Source: Candidatus Rokuibacteriota bacterium (GTDB lineage Bacteria; Methylomirabilota; Methylomirabilia; Rokubacteriales; CSP1-6). From it: DNA of 43,128 nucleotides. Numbering within the stretch: the stretch's first letter is position 1; every line of letters begins with the position of its first letter. The notes below the pieces were generated by a model. The model saw only the letters and a list, made by a program, of their open reading frames with translations, had not been told where the DNA came from and made no database searches. The position numbers and the translations under genes are program-made. This document shows, in pieces, positions 7,221-16,377 of this stretch. The stretch covers positions 1-43,128 of the forward strand of contig JACPIQ010000042.1 in assembly GCA_016188005.1 (NCBI GenBank), written 5' to 3'.

Positions 7221-8948
7221 GTGGCGACGCTGGCGATCGGCGCACGGGCTCACCTGGCCGGACAGCGGTTGCGTGTCCTGACCGGCGGCAGGACGCTCGT
7301 CTGGGGCGGCGTCGCGTTGGTGCTGGTGGTGCTTGTCGTGTACCCCATGATCTGGCTGGTGCTCAAGTCGCTCTCGCGGCCCGGCGGCGAGGGCCTGACG
7401 CTCGGGAACTACGTCGTCGCGTTCGGCACGTGGCGCTACCTCGAGGCCATCTGGAACTCGCTGCAGGTGGCCTTCGCGGTGGCGGTGCTCGGCCTCCTGA
7501 TGGGCGTGCCGAGCGCCTGGGCGGTGGCGCGCACCGACATGCCGCTGAAGCGGCTCGTGCAGACGTGCGTGCTGGGCTCCTTCATCACCCCGGCCTTCCT
7601 GGGAGCGATCGCCTGGATCCTCCTGGCCGGACCGAATGCGGGCTGGCTCAACCAGGTCTTCACGACCCTGACGGGCGCGGCCGCGGGGCCGTTCAACGTC
7701 TATTCCCTGACGGGGCTGATCGTCGTCATCGCGCTGTACACGTATCCCTACGCATTCCTCTTCACCACCACGGCGCTGGAGCTGATGTCCTCCGAGATGG
7801 AAGACGCCGCCGCGATCCTGGGCGCAAGCGTCTTCCGGACCATGGCGGCGGTGACGGTGCCGCTGGCCCTGCCGGCCCTCGCGGCCGCGTTCATCATGGC
7901 GTTCCTGGAATCGGTCGCCATCTTCGGCTCGCCGCTCCTCATCGCGGTGCCGGCGCGGATCCAGGTGATCACGACGCAGCTCTTCCAGTTCTTCCAGTTC
8001 CCCTCGAAGGTCGAGCTGGCGGCTGCCTACGCCTTGCCCCTGTTGCTCATGACGGCGGGGCTGCTCTGGGTCCAGCGGCGGCTCCTGGTGCGGAAGCACT
8101 TCGCCACCTTCGGCGGAAAGGGCGGCGCCCGGCGCATCGTGCGCCTCGGCCGCTGGCGCTACGTGTTCCTCGGGTACTGCCTCCTGGTCGCCACGCTGTC
8201 GCTGTTCCTCCCGTACCTCGTGCTGCTGAGCGCGTCCCTGTCGAAGGCCTGGGCGCGCGGATGGACGTGGGCGAATTTCACGCTGGAGCACTTCCGCTGG
8301 GTCCTGTTGACGCACGACACGACGCGGGGCGCGATCGTCAACAGCCTGATATTCAGCGCCGCGGCGGCCACCGCAGCGGTGGCGCTCGCGTTCCTGGTCG
8401 CGTACATGTCGAACCGGCGGCTCGGCCGCGGTGCCCACCTCCTCGGATATGTCGCGATGGCCCCGTACGTGATCCCCGGAATCGTGCTCGCGATCGGCTT
8501 CCTCGCTGCGTACGCGCGACCGCCGCTATTTCTCTACGGCACGGCCTGGATCATGATTCTCGCGTTCACCACGCGCTTCCTGCCGATCGCGTACGCCAAC
8601 AGCGACGCGGCGTTGAAGAGCGTGCACTCGGAGCTGGAGGACGCCGCGCGCATCGCCGGCGCGGGCCCGTTCCTCACCTTGCGGGAGGTCACCGTGCCGC
8701 TCATCAAACGCGGCATCCTGGGGGGGTGGCTGCTGGTGCTGATCGCAGCCCTGCGGGAGCTGTCGTCCGCCATCTTCCTCTTCTCCGCCAACACGAAGGT
8801 GATGTCCATCGTGCTCATCGACTTGAGTGAGGAGGGCGACTTCGAGCGCCTGGCGACGCTCGGGGTCGTCATGCTGGTTGTGACGACCGGGCTCGTGCTG
8901 ATCGGATACCGGATCGTGGGTCGCCAGTTCCTGGCGACACGGGAGTAA
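7221..8948 (+). CDS. ABC transporter permease, two fused membrane domains (FbpB-like)
   Basis: A 575-aa inner-membrane protein made of two homologous permease halves, about residues 25-290 and 310-570, each with about six hydrophobic helices. The ATPase-coupling EAA-type loops are seen twice, as EMEDAAAILGASVFRT (about residue 192) and ELEDAARIAGAGPFLT (about residue 471). This fused layout is typical of Fbp/Afu iron importers and related 2-aminoethylphosphonate and thiamine-type systems. The start is GTG 7221, 10 nt after the binding-protein stop. The ATPase gene begins 3 nt after its stop. One polypeptide would therefore form the whole pore, paired with an ATPase dimer. Confidence 0.92.
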   Translation: MATLAIGARAHLAGQRLRVLTGGRTLVWGGVALVLVVLVVYPMIWLVLKSLSRPGGEGLTLGNYVVAFGTWRYLEAIWNSLQVAFAVAVLGLLMGVPSAWAVARTDMPLKRLVQTCVLGSFITPAFLGAIAWILLAGPNAGWLNQVFTTLTGAAAGPFNVYSLTGLIVVIALYTYPYAFLFTTTALELMSSEMEDAAAILGASVFRTMAAVTVPLALPALAAAFIMAFLESVAIFGSPLLIAVPARIQVITTQLFQFFQFPSKVELAAAYALPLLLMTAGLLWVQRRLLVRKHFATFGGKGGARRIVRLGRWRYVFLGYCLLVATLSLFLPYLVLLSASLSKAWARGWTWANFTLEHFRWVLLTHDTTRGAIVNSLIFSAAAATAAVALAFLVAYMSNRRLGRGAHLLGYVAMAPYVIPGIVLAIGFLAAYARPPLFLYGTAWIMILAFTTRFLPIAYANSDAALKSVHSELEDAARIAGAGPFLTLREVTVPLIKRGILGGWLLVLIAALRELSSAIFLFSANTKVMSIVLIDLSEEGDFERLATLGVVMLVVTTGLVLIGYRIVGRQFLATRE

Positions 8949-8951
8949 GAC

Positions 8952-10031
8952 ATGGCGCGCGTCGTGCTGGAAGGGCTGACGAAGCGATTCGGAGAGGTGG
9001 GGGCGGTGCGGGATGTGGACCTGACGATCGAGGACGGACAGTTCGTGTCCCTGCTCGGGCCATCAGGGTGCGGAAAGACCACCACGCTCCGGTTGCTCGC
9101 CGGGTTCCAGGAGCCGGACGCGGGCCGCATCGTGGTCGACGGCAAGGTGCTGTCCGAGCCCGGCAGGGTCGTGCCGCCGGAGCGCCGCAGCATGGCCATG
9201 ATCTTTCAGAGCTATGCGATCTGGCCCCACAAGACGGTCTTCGAGAACGTGGCGTTCGGGCTGCGGCTGCGCAAGGTTCCGCGGCGCGAGATCGAGGACC
9301 GCGTGAGTCGTATCCTGGGTGTTGTCCGGCTCCAGGGATTGTCGGGCCGGTACCCCAACGAGCTCTCCGGCGGCCAGCAGCAGCGTGTCGCCCTTGCCCG
9401 TTCGCTGGTGGTCGAGCCGCAGATCTTGCTCCTGGACGAGCCGCTGTCCAATCTCGACGCGAACCTGCGGGAGGAGATGCGGTTCGAGATCCGACGGCTG
9501 CACGACGAGTTCCGGATCACCACCGTCTACGTGACTCACGACCAGGCCGAGGCGATGGTCACCTCGGACCGGATCGCCGTGATGCACGAAGGTCGCATGG
9601 AGCAGATCGGGCCTCCGGAGGACATCTACGAGCGGCCGCAGACGCAGTTCGTTGCCGGCTTCATCGGCCGGACGAACTGCCTCCAGGGACGGCTGACCCT
9701 TCCCGATCGAGTCGAGTGCAGTGGCGTGGTGCTGTCCGTGCGGTGCGAGGGGCGGCGGCTCGAGCCCGGAGCCCCCGTCGTGGTCTCCGTCCGACCACAG
9801 GCGATCGCCATCGGGGAGAAAGGGGGCGGAGAGGCGTGCGCCGGGCTCAACGTCTTCGAGGGGCGAATCGTGCGCCAGGTCTATCTGGGGGAGGCCCGGG
9901 ACTATCTCGTGGGCCTCGCTGGCACCGACCTCACGCTCCGGGTTGCGACGGGCCCGCGACAGGCTTTCCAGCCCGGCGAGATGGTCCGGCTGACGATCGC
10001 GCCGGAGGCCTGCCGGGTCATCCCCGTGTGA
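8952..10031 (+). CDS. ABC transporter ATP-binding protein with TOBE-like domain
   Basis: A 359-aa ATPase of the FbpC/PotA type. Walker A is GPSGCGKTT (residues 36-44), the signature LSGGQQQR lies near 138, Walker B with the D-loop reads ILLLDEPLSNLD near 158, and the switch His is in VYVTHDQAEAM. Residues from about 240 onward form the C-terminal TOBE/OB-type domain found in this subgroup, which can sense substrate or regulators. It completes the three-gene importer with the upstream binding protein and fused permease and is probably translated from the same message. A minus-strand gene ends 32 nt downstream, so this is the 3' end of the run. Confidence 0.94.
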   Translation: MARVVLEGLTKRFGEVGAVRDVDLTIEDGQFVSLLGPSGCGKTTTLRLLAGFQEPDAGRIVVDGKVLSEPGRVVPPERRSMAMIFQSYAIWPHKTVFENVAFGLRLRKVPRREIEDRVSRILGVVRLQGLSGRYPNELSGGQQQRVALARSLVVEPQILLLDEPLSNLDANLREEMRFEIRRLHDEFRITTVYVTHDQAEAMVTSDRIAVMHEGRMEQIGPPEDIYERPQTQFVAGFIGRTNCLQGRLTLPDRVECSGVVLSVRCEGRRLEPGAPVVVSVRPQAIAIGEKGGGEACAGLNVFEGRIVRQVYLGEARDYLVGLAGTDLTLRVATGPRQAFQPGEMVRLTIAPEACRVIPV

Positions 10032-10062
10032 CCGCTTCGCCTGCGTTCGTGGGTCCGCGGCG

Positions 10063-10917
10063 CTACGAATCGTGCACGGTGGCGAGAGCCGAGGGCAGGG
10101 CGGCGAGCACCTCCCCGAGGCACTGGCGCACACGGGCGATGTTCTCTTCCGCCTTCTCGGGGATTCTCCCTCGTGACACCTGGGCGATGAACTCGTCGCG
10201 GCTGGTCGTCATCAGCAACGACGCGTTGATCTCCAACTGCATGGCGTGGACGCGACGGGTCCGGGGGTGACCGTACGTGGCGACGAGGTTGCCCCCGGTA
10301 TAGCCGCTGACGTTCTCGTGCACCTCGAAGCCGTGGCGGGTGAACACCGCCGCCACGGTCGCCGCGAGCTGGGGAGCGCACGTGGCGTCGTGGCGCGTCC
10401 CGATGATCACCTGATGGTCCTTCATCCGGCGCGGGCTCCCGGTATGGCCATCGAGGAGCATCGCATACCCGTAGGCCCGCCGCAGCTGGGCGAGCCAGTG
10501 CTCCACAGCCGAGTAGTAGGGATCGTAGAGCGTCCGCAAGCGCTCTTCGAGGTCGCTGAGCCCGAGGGGGCGGGTGAAGATGGCCGCATCGCGCATGGTG
10601 TGGGTGCGCACCACCCCACGGCGGGAGCGCACCTCGCCGTCGTGGTGCTCGAAGTCGTCGCGGCGGCGATTGACGTCGACGAACATGCGGGAAAACGGCG
10701 TCACGAGGACCGTGGCCCCGTGCTCATGCAGGTCGCTGTAGAGATCGCCCACGAAGGTATCGGCAAACCCGTAGGCGAGGGTCTCGAACCAGGGCTCGCG
10801 GTAATCGGCGCGGGTGATGTGCGGCAACGGCTGCGTGCCGTAGTGGGGCACGCTCACCAGGACCGGGCTGCGCTTCCCCGGTGCGGGGTGTCTGACGATC
10901 GGGAAGGCTTGCTCCAT
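10063..10917 (-). CDS. N-formylglutamate amidohydrolase family protein
   Basis: A 284-aa zinc hydrolase-like protein. Conserved blocks are LVSVPHYGTQPLP near the N-terminus, a DVNRRRDDFE stretch, LLDGHTGSPRRM and LEINASLLM, matching the HutG/FGase family that releases formate from N-formylglutamate or related N-acyl amino acids. The frame opens further upstream, but the ATG at 10917 starts just before the first conserved block. A TACAAT hexamer on the minus strand (10935-10940) fits a -10 element for it. It is convergent with the ABC ATPase gene and divergent from the LLM oxidoreductase. No other histidine-degradation gene is nearby, so the true substrate may differ. Confidence 0.82.
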   Translation of the reverse strand: MEQAFPIVRHPAPGKRSPVLVSVPHYGTQPLPHITRADYREPWFETLAYGFADTFVGDLYSDLHEHGATVLVTPFSRMFVDVNRRRDDFEHHDGEVRSRRGVVRTHTMRDAAIFTRPLGLSDLEERLRTLYDPYYSAVEHWLAQLRRAYGYAMLLDGHTGSPRRMKDHQVIIGTRHDATCAPQLAATVAAVFTRHGFEVHENVSGYTGGNLVATYGHPRTRRVHAMQLEINASLLMTTSRDEFIAQVSRGRIPEKAEENIARVRQCLGEVLAALPSALATVHDS

Positions 10918-11072
10918 CGCTCGGTGGTGGCGCCATTGTACCGCCTGCGGAGGCGCGCGGCGAGCCCGCCCGAGCGCCCCGGGCCGTGCAGGCGAGCGCG
11001 TCATCGTCTGGCGACGGCGTCACCGCTCGAATTCAGCCGCTGCGTGCGCGGCCCGGCAGGGTCGGCCTGTCG

Positions 11073-11108
11073 TATACTCGAGCCGGCTGCGAGCCGCTCG
11101 AGCGGCTC
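11073..11108 (+). promoter_or_regulatory. TATACT -10-like hexamer followed by an 18-bp perfect palindrome
   Basis: The 257-nt gap between divergent genes (10918-11174) holds a TATACT at 11073-11078 and, 12 nt later, the self-complementary GAGCCGCTCGAGCGGCTC at 11091-11108. The palindrome is flanked by GCCGGC on both sides, 3 nt away on the left and adjacent on the right. No convincing -35 box is seen. Its position would place it at the start of the LLM gene's transcript, where it could be an operator or a 5'-leader hairpin. Confidence 0.4.
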
Positions 11109-11174
11109 GCCGGCCCGGCGTCTTCGCCCCGGAGAGCATGCGCGGGAGATCGCGGGAGCGCGGAGGAGGTCAGG

Positions 11175-12236
11175 ATGAAGGTCGAGACGCAGCTTCCGCT
11201 GGGCAAGGTGGACCCGGGCCTGCGCAGCGCCCCGAAGCTGGACCTGGCGGCGGTGCCGGACGGGGCGCGCGAGATCGAGCAGCTCGGCTTCGACGGCATG
11301 GTCACGGGCGAGATCAAGACTGACCCCTTCATCCCGCTGGCGCTGGCGGCGGGCACGACGGAGCGGATCAGCCTGACCACGGCGGTTGCCATCGCCTTCC
11401 CCCGGAGCCCGACGGTCACCGCGATGATGGCGTGGGACCTCCAGACCCTGTCCAGGGGCCGGTTCATCCTCGGGCTGGGGACGCAGGTGAAGGGCCACAT
11501 CCAGCGCCGCTACGGCCTGTCCTGGGCCCCGCCCGTGCCCCGGCTCCGCGAGTACATCCAGGCGCTCCGGGCGGTCTGGGAGTGCTGGCAGCACGGCAAG
11601 CCGCTCGACGTCCGTGGGGAGCACTACAACCTCTCCGTCATGGTCCCGCTCTTCAACCCGGGCCCCATCGCGCACCCGCATATCCCGGTCCATATCGCCG
11701 CCATCAACAAGCACATGTGCCAGCTGGCCGGGGAGGCGTGCGACGGGATCCGGCCGCACCCGATCACGACGCGGAGGTTCATCACGGAGGTCATGCTGCC
11801 CAACGTGAAGATCGGGGCCGCGAGGACGGGCCGCCGGCTCGAGGGGTTCGAGGTTGCCCTGAGCCCGCTCGTGGCCGTGGGGGAGGACGACGCGGAGCTG
11901 GCCGCGCGGCTGCAGGACGTCCGCGCGCGCATCGCCTTCTACGCTTCCACGCGGACGTACCGGCCCGTGTTCGAGACGCATGGCTGGGGCGGGCTGGTGG
12001 ACCGGCTGCACGGGCTGTCGACACAGCAGCGCTGGGAGGAGATGCCCGGGCACATCTCCGACGAGGTGGTCGAGACCATCGCCGTCGTGGGGACGTACCG
12101 GGACCTGGGACGGAAGATCCTGGAGCGCTACGGCGACTTCGCGACGCGGATCGAGTTCAGTCTCCCGGTGCGCAAGCCCGGAGACGCCGAGCGGCTGCGG
12201 GGGGTGATCCGGGAGCTTCAGGGCAGCGGCGCCTGA
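11175..12236 (+). CDS. LLM-class (luciferase-like) oxidoreductase, probably F420-dependent
   Basis: A 353-aa TIM-barrel flavin/F420 oxidoreductase. Typical segments are IEQLGFDGMVTGE, the strand ISLTTAVAIAFPRSPT, LQTLSRGRFILGLGTQV with its glycine-rich phosphate-binding region, and VPRLREYIQALRAVW. This arrangement is that of the subgroup often annotated as F420-dependent (TIGR03617-like). The ATG at 11175 has a GGAGGAGGTCAGG ribosome-binding stretch; an extended frame upstream has no such support. It is monocistronic on the plus strand, as the next gene is convergent 25 nt away. Cofactor choice (F420 or FMN) is inferred from subgroup resemblance only. Confidence 0.87.
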   Translation: MKVETQLPLGKVDPGLRSAPKLDLAAVPDGAREIEQLGFDGMVTGEIKTDPFIPLALAAGTTERISLTTAVAIAFPRSPTVTAMMAWDLQTLSRGRFILGLGTQVKGHIQRRYGLSWAPPVPRLREYIQALRAVWECWQHGKPLDVRGEHYNLSVMVPLFNPGPIAHPHIPVHIAAINKHMCQLAGEACDGIRPHPITTRRFITEVMLPNVKIGAARTGRRLEGFEVALSPLVAVGEDDAELAARLQDVRARIAFYASTRTYRPVFETHGWGGLVDRLHGLSTQQRWEEMPGHISDEVVETIAVVGTYRDLGRKILERYGDFATRIEFSLPVRKPGDAERLRGVIRELQGSGA

Positions 12237-12261
12237 TCGCCGCCGCCACGCCCCCGGCCGC

Positions 12262-13785
12262 TCAGCCGGTCTTCCGGTACTGCTCCTGCAGGACGCGCTT
12301 GAGGGTCTTGCCCGCCACGTTCCGCGGGAAATCGTCCACGATCATCACGTCGCTCACCCGCTGGAACTTCGCGCCCACGCGGGCGTTGATCCAGTCAGCG
12401 AGGGCGCCCGCCGACACCGCGCCCGCGGAGCGGAGCACCACCGCGGCCACCGGCGTCTCTCCCCACCTGGAATCAGGCACGCCGAACACCGCCGTCTCCC
12501 GCACCGCCGGGTGCTGGACCGCCACCTCCTCGATGTCGCGTGGGTAGACGTTCACGCCGCCCGAGATGATCATGTCCTTCTTGCGGTCCACGAGGTAGAG
12601 GTAGCCGTCCTCGTCCACATAGCCGAGATCGCCGGAGTGCAGCCAGCCGCCGACGATGGCCTGGGCGGTGAGATCGGGGCGCTTGTAGTAGCCGGCCATC
12701 ATCATCGGACCACGGCCGCAGATCTCGCCCACCTGACCGGCGGGCACTTCCCGGCCGGCGTCGTCCAGGATGCGCATCTCGTAGAAGGCCAGCGGGACGC
12801 CCACGGAGGCCATCTTGCGTACGGCGTCGGTCCTGTCGAGGACGGTGACGAAGCCCTCGGTGAGGCCGTACAGCTCGTAGAAGCGGCCGGGCAGCGCCTC
12901 GTTCAGCCGCTGCTTGTGCTCCACGTGCAGCGGCGCGCCCACGGTGAGCAGCATCTCGAGGGACTCCAGGCGCTGCGGGGCGAAGCCGGGGCTGTGGAGC
13001 ACCGCGACGATCTGCGAGGGCACCATGACGATGTGCGTGACGCGGCTCCGCTCGATCTCGGCGATGACCGCGTCGGCGTCGAAGGCCCGGTGCAGGACGT
13101 AGGTGGCGCCCAGCATGAGCCACGGCATCATGTCGATGAAGGCGCCGTTGAAGACGAGCGAGCCCGCGTGCAGCACCACGCTCTCCGGCGTCATGCGGCA
13201 CGCCGCGCCGAGGAGCGTGCAGTAGCCCGCCCGCACGTCGTGGGTGTGGACGATACCCTTGGGCTCGCCCGTGGTGCCGCTCGAGTAGATGATGTTGTAC
13301 GGGTCGCTGCCAGTGATCCCGGCCTCCGGCGGCTCGCTCTCGAGGGCGCCCGCCACCAGCGCCGCGTACGAGCGGAATCCCGGGTGCGCACCGTCCACCA
13401 GGACGTAGCGATCGTCGCGGATGGCTGGGAGCCCCGCGCGCAGCCGTTCGAGCGTGCCGGCGAAGGCCGCGGTGGTGACGACCATGACCGCGTCGGAGTT
13501 CCGGAGCAGCGAGGCGAGCCCGCTCTCCTGGAGCATGGGGCTCAGCGGGACGACGACGGTGCCCGTCTTGGTCGCCGCCAGGTAGATCTCGAGCTGCTCG
13601 ATGCAGTTGGGCAGCACCGTGGCGAGCTTGTCCCCCTTCCGCAGCCCCGCGGCGACGAGGCCGTTGGCCAGGCGGTTCACGCGGGCGTTGAGCTCGCGGA
13701 AGGTCAGGCGGTCGTCGCCGCACACCAGCGCGAGGTGGTCGGGGCGGCAACGGGCGTGCTTCGGCAGCAGGGTCCCGAGGTTCAT
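12262..13785 (-). CDS. AMP-dependent acyl-CoA ligase
   Basis: A 507-aa adenylate-forming enzyme that would activate a carboxylic acid to its CoA thioester. The AMP-binding loop reads [11 protein letters not shown], the adenine-binding block is YELYGLTEG, and [16 protein letters not shown] is the hinge region. The C-terminal catalytic lysine lies in [10 protein letters not shown]. The ATG at 13785 overlaps the stop of the upstream CoA-transferase gene by 4 nt (ATGA), so the pair is translationally coupled. Chain length and substrate cannot be read directly. The pairing with a CoA-transferase suggests two routes to the same CoA ester, or two consecutive acids of one pathway. Confidence 0.92.
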   Translation of the reverse strand: MNLGTLLPKHARCRPDHLALVCGDDRLTFRELNARVNRLANGLVAAGLRKGDKLATVLPNCIEQLEIYLAATKTGTVVVPLSPMLQESGLASLLRNSDAVMVVTTAAFAGTLERLRAGLPAIRDDRYVLVDGAHPGFRSYAALVAGALESEPPEAGITGSDPYNIIYSSGTTGEPKGIVHTHDVRAGYCTLLGAACRMTPESVVLHAGSLVFNGAFIDMMPWLMLGATYVLHRAFDADAVIAEIERSRVTHIVMVPSQIVAVLHSPGFAPQRLESLEMLLTVGAPLHVEHKQRLNEALPGRFYELYGLTEGFVTVLDRTDAVRKMASVGVPLAFYEMRILDDAGREVPAGQVGEICGRGPMMMAGYYKRPDLTAQAIVGGWLHSGDLGYVDEDGYLYLVDRKKDMIISGGVNVYPRDIEEVAVQHPAVRETAVFGVPDSRWGETPVAAVVLRSAGAVSAGALADWINARVGAKFQRVSDVMIVDDFPRNVAGKTLKRVLQEQYRKTG

Positions 13786-14990
13786 GGCCCGAGCCCGGGG
13801 CGGCACCTGATCACGCACTGCGCTTCCAGGTCGCGGATCGTGTCGGGCGAGTAGCCGAGCTCCCGCAGGACCTCCTCGGTGTGCTCGCCCAGAAGGGGCG
13901 CCGGGCGGACGGCGGCGGGGGCGGCACCGTGGAGGCGCACCGGCTGGCTCACCATGACCGTCCGTCCCGCGGCGGGATGCGTCGTGACGGCCAGCATGTC
14001 GTTGGCCTGGGCCTGGGGATAGTCGAGCGCCTCGTCGGGCTCGAGGATCGGGGCGGAGGGGACGTCGGCCTCGGCCAGCGCGGCGAGCCACGCCTCGCGA
14101 TCTCGCGTCCCGAAGGCGCCGTCCAGCACGCGGGCGAGCTCGGCGCTCTCGCGCGCGCGCCCCAGTGGGGTGGCGTAGCGGCCATCGTCGGCCAGATCGG
14201 GGCGGCCGATGGCCCCGCACAGGCGGCGCCACTGCTCGTCCTGGACCACTACGAGGATGAGAAACCGGCCATCCCGGCACCGGTACGGGGCATACATCGC
14301 CTGCGCCGAGTAATCGCTCCCCGCCTCGGCGGGCTCATCGCGCTCGACCCGCACGAGATCGGGCAGCTGCATCGCGAGCGCCGCGTGCAGCAGCGATGTC
14401 GTCACGAGCTGCCCCTGGCCCGTCCGCTCGCGCGCCAGGAGCGCCAGCGCGATCCCGTAGGCCAGCTCCATCGGCGCCGAGCAATCCGCCACCCAGACGC
14501 CCGAGCCCAGCGGGGTCCCGTCGGGCCGGCGGCGGCGGGCGAGGATGCCCGACAGCCCCTGGAAGAGCATGTCATAGCCGGGGCGCAGGGCGAATGGTCC
14601 CTCGGCGCCGTAGGCCGTGATCCAGGCGTAGACGAGCCGCCCGTTGAGGTCCCGCAGCGTCGGGTAGTCGTACCCGAGCCGCTCGGCGACGCCCGGCCTG
14701 AAGTTGTGGATGAGGACATCCACCCGGGGGACGAGGGCCCGGACGACCTCGCGCCCGCGGGGATGCCGGATGTCGAGCGCGATGCCGCGCTTGTTGCGGT
14801 TCAGCGCCAGGAAGGCCCGGCTCTCGCCGCCCGCGACGGGCGGCCGCGTGAGCGTCCGTCGGCCCTCATCCCCGGCGAGCGGCTCGACCTTGATCACGTC
14901 GGCGCCGTGATCGGCCAGGTACATGGCTGCGCCCGGCGCCGCCCACATCTGGGACAGATCGAGAACCCGGATTCCCGCCAGCGTCTGCAT
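13782..14990 (-). CDS. CaiB/BaiF family (class III) CoA-transferase
   Basis: A 402-aa CoA-transferase. The N-terminal [19 protein letters not shown] and [16 protein letters not shown], then [12 protein letters not shown] and [17 protein letters not shown], are hallmark blocks. The catalytic aspartate that forms the acyl-enzyme anhydride corresponds to the Asp in VWVADCSAP. Enzymes of this family move CoA between organic acids such as formyl/oxalyl, carnitine or succinyl/aromatic acids. ATG 14990 precedes the first conserved block directly. Its stop overlaps the start of the downstream acyl-CoA ligase (ATGA). The donor and acceptor acids are unknown. Confidence 0.93.
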   Translation of the reverse strand: MQTLAGIRVLDLSQMWAAPGAAMYLADHGADVIKVEPLAGDEGRRTLTRPPVAGGESRAFLALNRNKRGIALDIRHPRGREVVRALVPRVDVLIHNFRPGVAERLGYDYPTLRDLNGRLVYAWITAYGAEGPFALRPGYDMLFQGLSGILARRRRPDGTPLGSGVWVADCSAPMELAYGIALALLARERTGQGQLVTTSLLHAALAMQLPDLVRVERDEPAEAGSDYSAQAMYAPYRCRDGRFLILVVVQDEQWRRLCGAIGRPDLADDGRYATPLGRARESAELARVLDGAFGTRDREAWLAALAEADVPSAPILEPDEALDYPQAQANDMLAVTTHPAAGRTVMVSQPVRLHGAAPAAVRPAPLLGEHTEEVLRELGYSPDTIRDLEAQCVIRCRPGLGP

Positions 14991-15155
14991 GTCCGGAGGG
15001 CTGTCTCCCCAGGGAACGCTCGTGTCGAGCGACGCCGAGTCTAGCACATCGTAGTAGAATCCGCTCCAGCCCCCCGGCCCAGGACGACAAGCGCCGGCGC
15101 GCCGGCACGGTCGGCGCAGGCTGACCCATGAACCCGCTCGCGGAGGAGGACACCG

Positions 15156-15443
15156 ATGCTCGCCGTCGTCGCGACGATCAAGATCAAGCCCGGGATGGAC
15201 AAGGAGTTCGAGGCCGTGGCCAGGGAGCTCGTGGCCAAGGTCAACGCCAACGAGCCGGGGTGCGCGCTCTACGCGCTTCACCACGGCGAGGCGGCCGGCA
15301 CCTACGTCTTCCTCGAGCGCTACGTGGACCAGGCCGCCGTCGAGGCCCATCGGGCCGCCGACCACTTCAAGACCCTCGGCCGCAAGCTGCGGGAGTACAT
15401 GGACGGACGGCCCGAGCTGCTCCGTCTGCGCGAGGTCGAGTAG
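15156..15443 (+). CDS. Antibiotic biosynthesis monooxygenase (ABM) domain protein
   Basis: A 95-aa single-domain ferredoxin-like alpha/beta protein. VVATIKIKPGMDKEFEAVA, CALYALHHGEAAGTYVFLERY and VEAHRAADHFKTL follow the ABM/YgiN pattern, including the conserved His of the AHRxxxHF helix. Members are small quinol or polyketide monooxygenases, or ligand-binding proteins of unclear activity. The ATG at 15156 is preceded by GGAGGA. It starts a group of three short plus-strand genes and is divergent from the CoA-transferase/ligase pair. Function is inferred from fold only. Confidence 0.85.
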   Translation: MLAVVATIKIKPGMDKEFEAVARELVAKVNANEPGCALYALHHGEAAGTYVFLERYVDQAAVEAHRAADHFKTLGRKLREYMDGRPELLRLREVE

Positions 15444-15484
15444 CCTCCCCGCGCCGCAGTACACCACTCACCAGGAGGATCGCC

Positions 15485-15784
15485 GTGATTGCCGACCGCT
15501 ACACGAAGGCCGTGTTGACCGTCATCGCGCTGGCGCTGGCCGTGATCGCCGTGCGCCCGTGGCTCCCGGAGGCCGGGCTCGGCGCCGCGCTGCGCCCCGA
15601 GCCGGCGCAGGCCCAGACCGCCGCGGCCAAGTACGAGGTCACCGTGCCCCGGGCCTGGGGCAAGTACATCGCCTACAGCAACAACAACCTCCTCCTGGAG
15701 GGGCCGGAGGGGATGCGGATCGTAGACGTCGAGGGCAAGCCCCCCGAGTACCCGAAGGTGAAGGTCTTCATCCGCTGGCAGTGA
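15485..15784 (+). CDS. Small membrane-anchored or secreted protein, unknown function
   Basis: A 99-aa protein with an N-terminal hydrophobic segment (about residues 8-24, VLTVIALALAVIAVRPW), an Ala/Pro/Gln-rich linker ending near PAQAQT, and a soluble tail (YEVTVPRAWGKYIAYSN to KVKVFIRWQ). The start is GTG 15485, chosen because AGGAGG lies at 15473-15478 with 6-nt spacing; the long upstream extension in the same frame is out-of-frame sequence of the ABM gene. The PAQAQ end of the hydrophobic region could be a signal-peptidase site. No family is recognised. I recall small proteins of this build (membrane anchor, AQ linker, short beta-rich tail) in environmental high-GC genomes. Confidence 0.72.
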   Translation: MIADRYTKAVLTVIALALAVIAVRPWLPEAGLGAALRPEPAQAQTAAAKYEVTVPRAWGKYIAYSNNNLLLEGPEGMRIVDVEGKPPEYPKVKVFIRWQ

Positions 15785-15968
15785 CCGGCATCGCGCTCCC
15801 GGGAAGGGTTCACAGCGGAGTGTCGCGGCGCCGGAGGCCCCTGTCGACTACCCGGGAGGTAAGAGGCGCCCCGCCGACCCCGAGGATTCGTGCGTTCGGC
15901 GCCGAGGTGGTGCACCAGGGAGGCGCTCGTGATCAGCCAGCGGTTACCCCTTGCCCGAGGAGGCGCCA

Positions 15969-16283
15969 ATGCTCTACATGGTCGGCAGCTTCGACTTCAA
16001 CTCCGAGCACTTCACCCTGGATGAGGCCGAGCGGCATTACCGGGACTACCACGTGCCGCTGGCCCGGCAGCTGCCGGGACTGCGCCGGTACGTGATCGGC
16101 CGCCTGGTCCAGACGCGAACCGTGCCGGCCGAGCGTTACCGCGCCGCCATCCTGGGCTTCGACGGCCTGGAAGGCCTCCGTGCCGCCTACGCCTCACCCG
16201 TCGGCCAGGAGCTCAGGGCCGACGAAGACCGCCTCATCGCCAGGCCGCGGGCCCTGCTCCTCGGGGGGGAAGAAGTGCTATAG
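15969..16283 (+). CDS. EthD-like dimeric alpha/beta-barrel protein
   Basis: A 104-aa protein. MVGSFDFNSEHFTLDEAER, HYRDYHVPLARQLPGLRRYV and the YRAAILGFDGLEGLRAAYA helix fit the EthD/ABM-type ferredoxin-like fold; HYRDYHVPLA with its two histidines is the typical EthD motif. Such proteins assist in ether or aromatic degradation, or act as small oxygenases. ATG 15969 is preceded by AGGAGG at 15958-15963; an in-frame TTG at 15951 is less likely. The 184 nt upstream (15785-15968) hold no gene I can support. It is followed by an AT-richer gap before iorA. Confidence 0.8.
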   Translation: MLYMVGSFDFNSEHFTLDEAERHYRDYHVPLARQLPGLRRYVIGRLVQTRTVPAERYRAAILGFDGLEGLRAAYASPVGQELRADEDRLIARPRALLLGGEEVL

Positions 16284-16293
16284 CGTACTAGTG

Positions 16294-16307
16294 CAATTGG
16301 CCTATTG
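16294..16307. promoter_or_regulatory. Near-perfect palindrome CAATTGGCCTATTG upstream of iorA
   Basis: This 14-nt sequence is self-complementary apart from one central T/T pair (CAATtGGCCtATTG). It lies in a short AT-richer stretch 71 nt before the iorA start, the only such stretch in the surrounding few kilobases. It could be an operator for the iorAB-korABC operon. No clear -35/-10 pair was found around it. Confidence 0.3.
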
Positions 16308-16377
16308 TGAGGGCTCCCCATGCTCCTCTATCGTCGAAAACTAGTTGTCCCATCAGCGTGTTCGACGAGGGGATGGA

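Noticed and set aside
7176-8438. Minus-strand open frame opposite the permease
   Set aside because: Composition is Arg/Glu/Gln/His-rich, the typical complement of hydrophobic codons; the plus strand shows permease helices.
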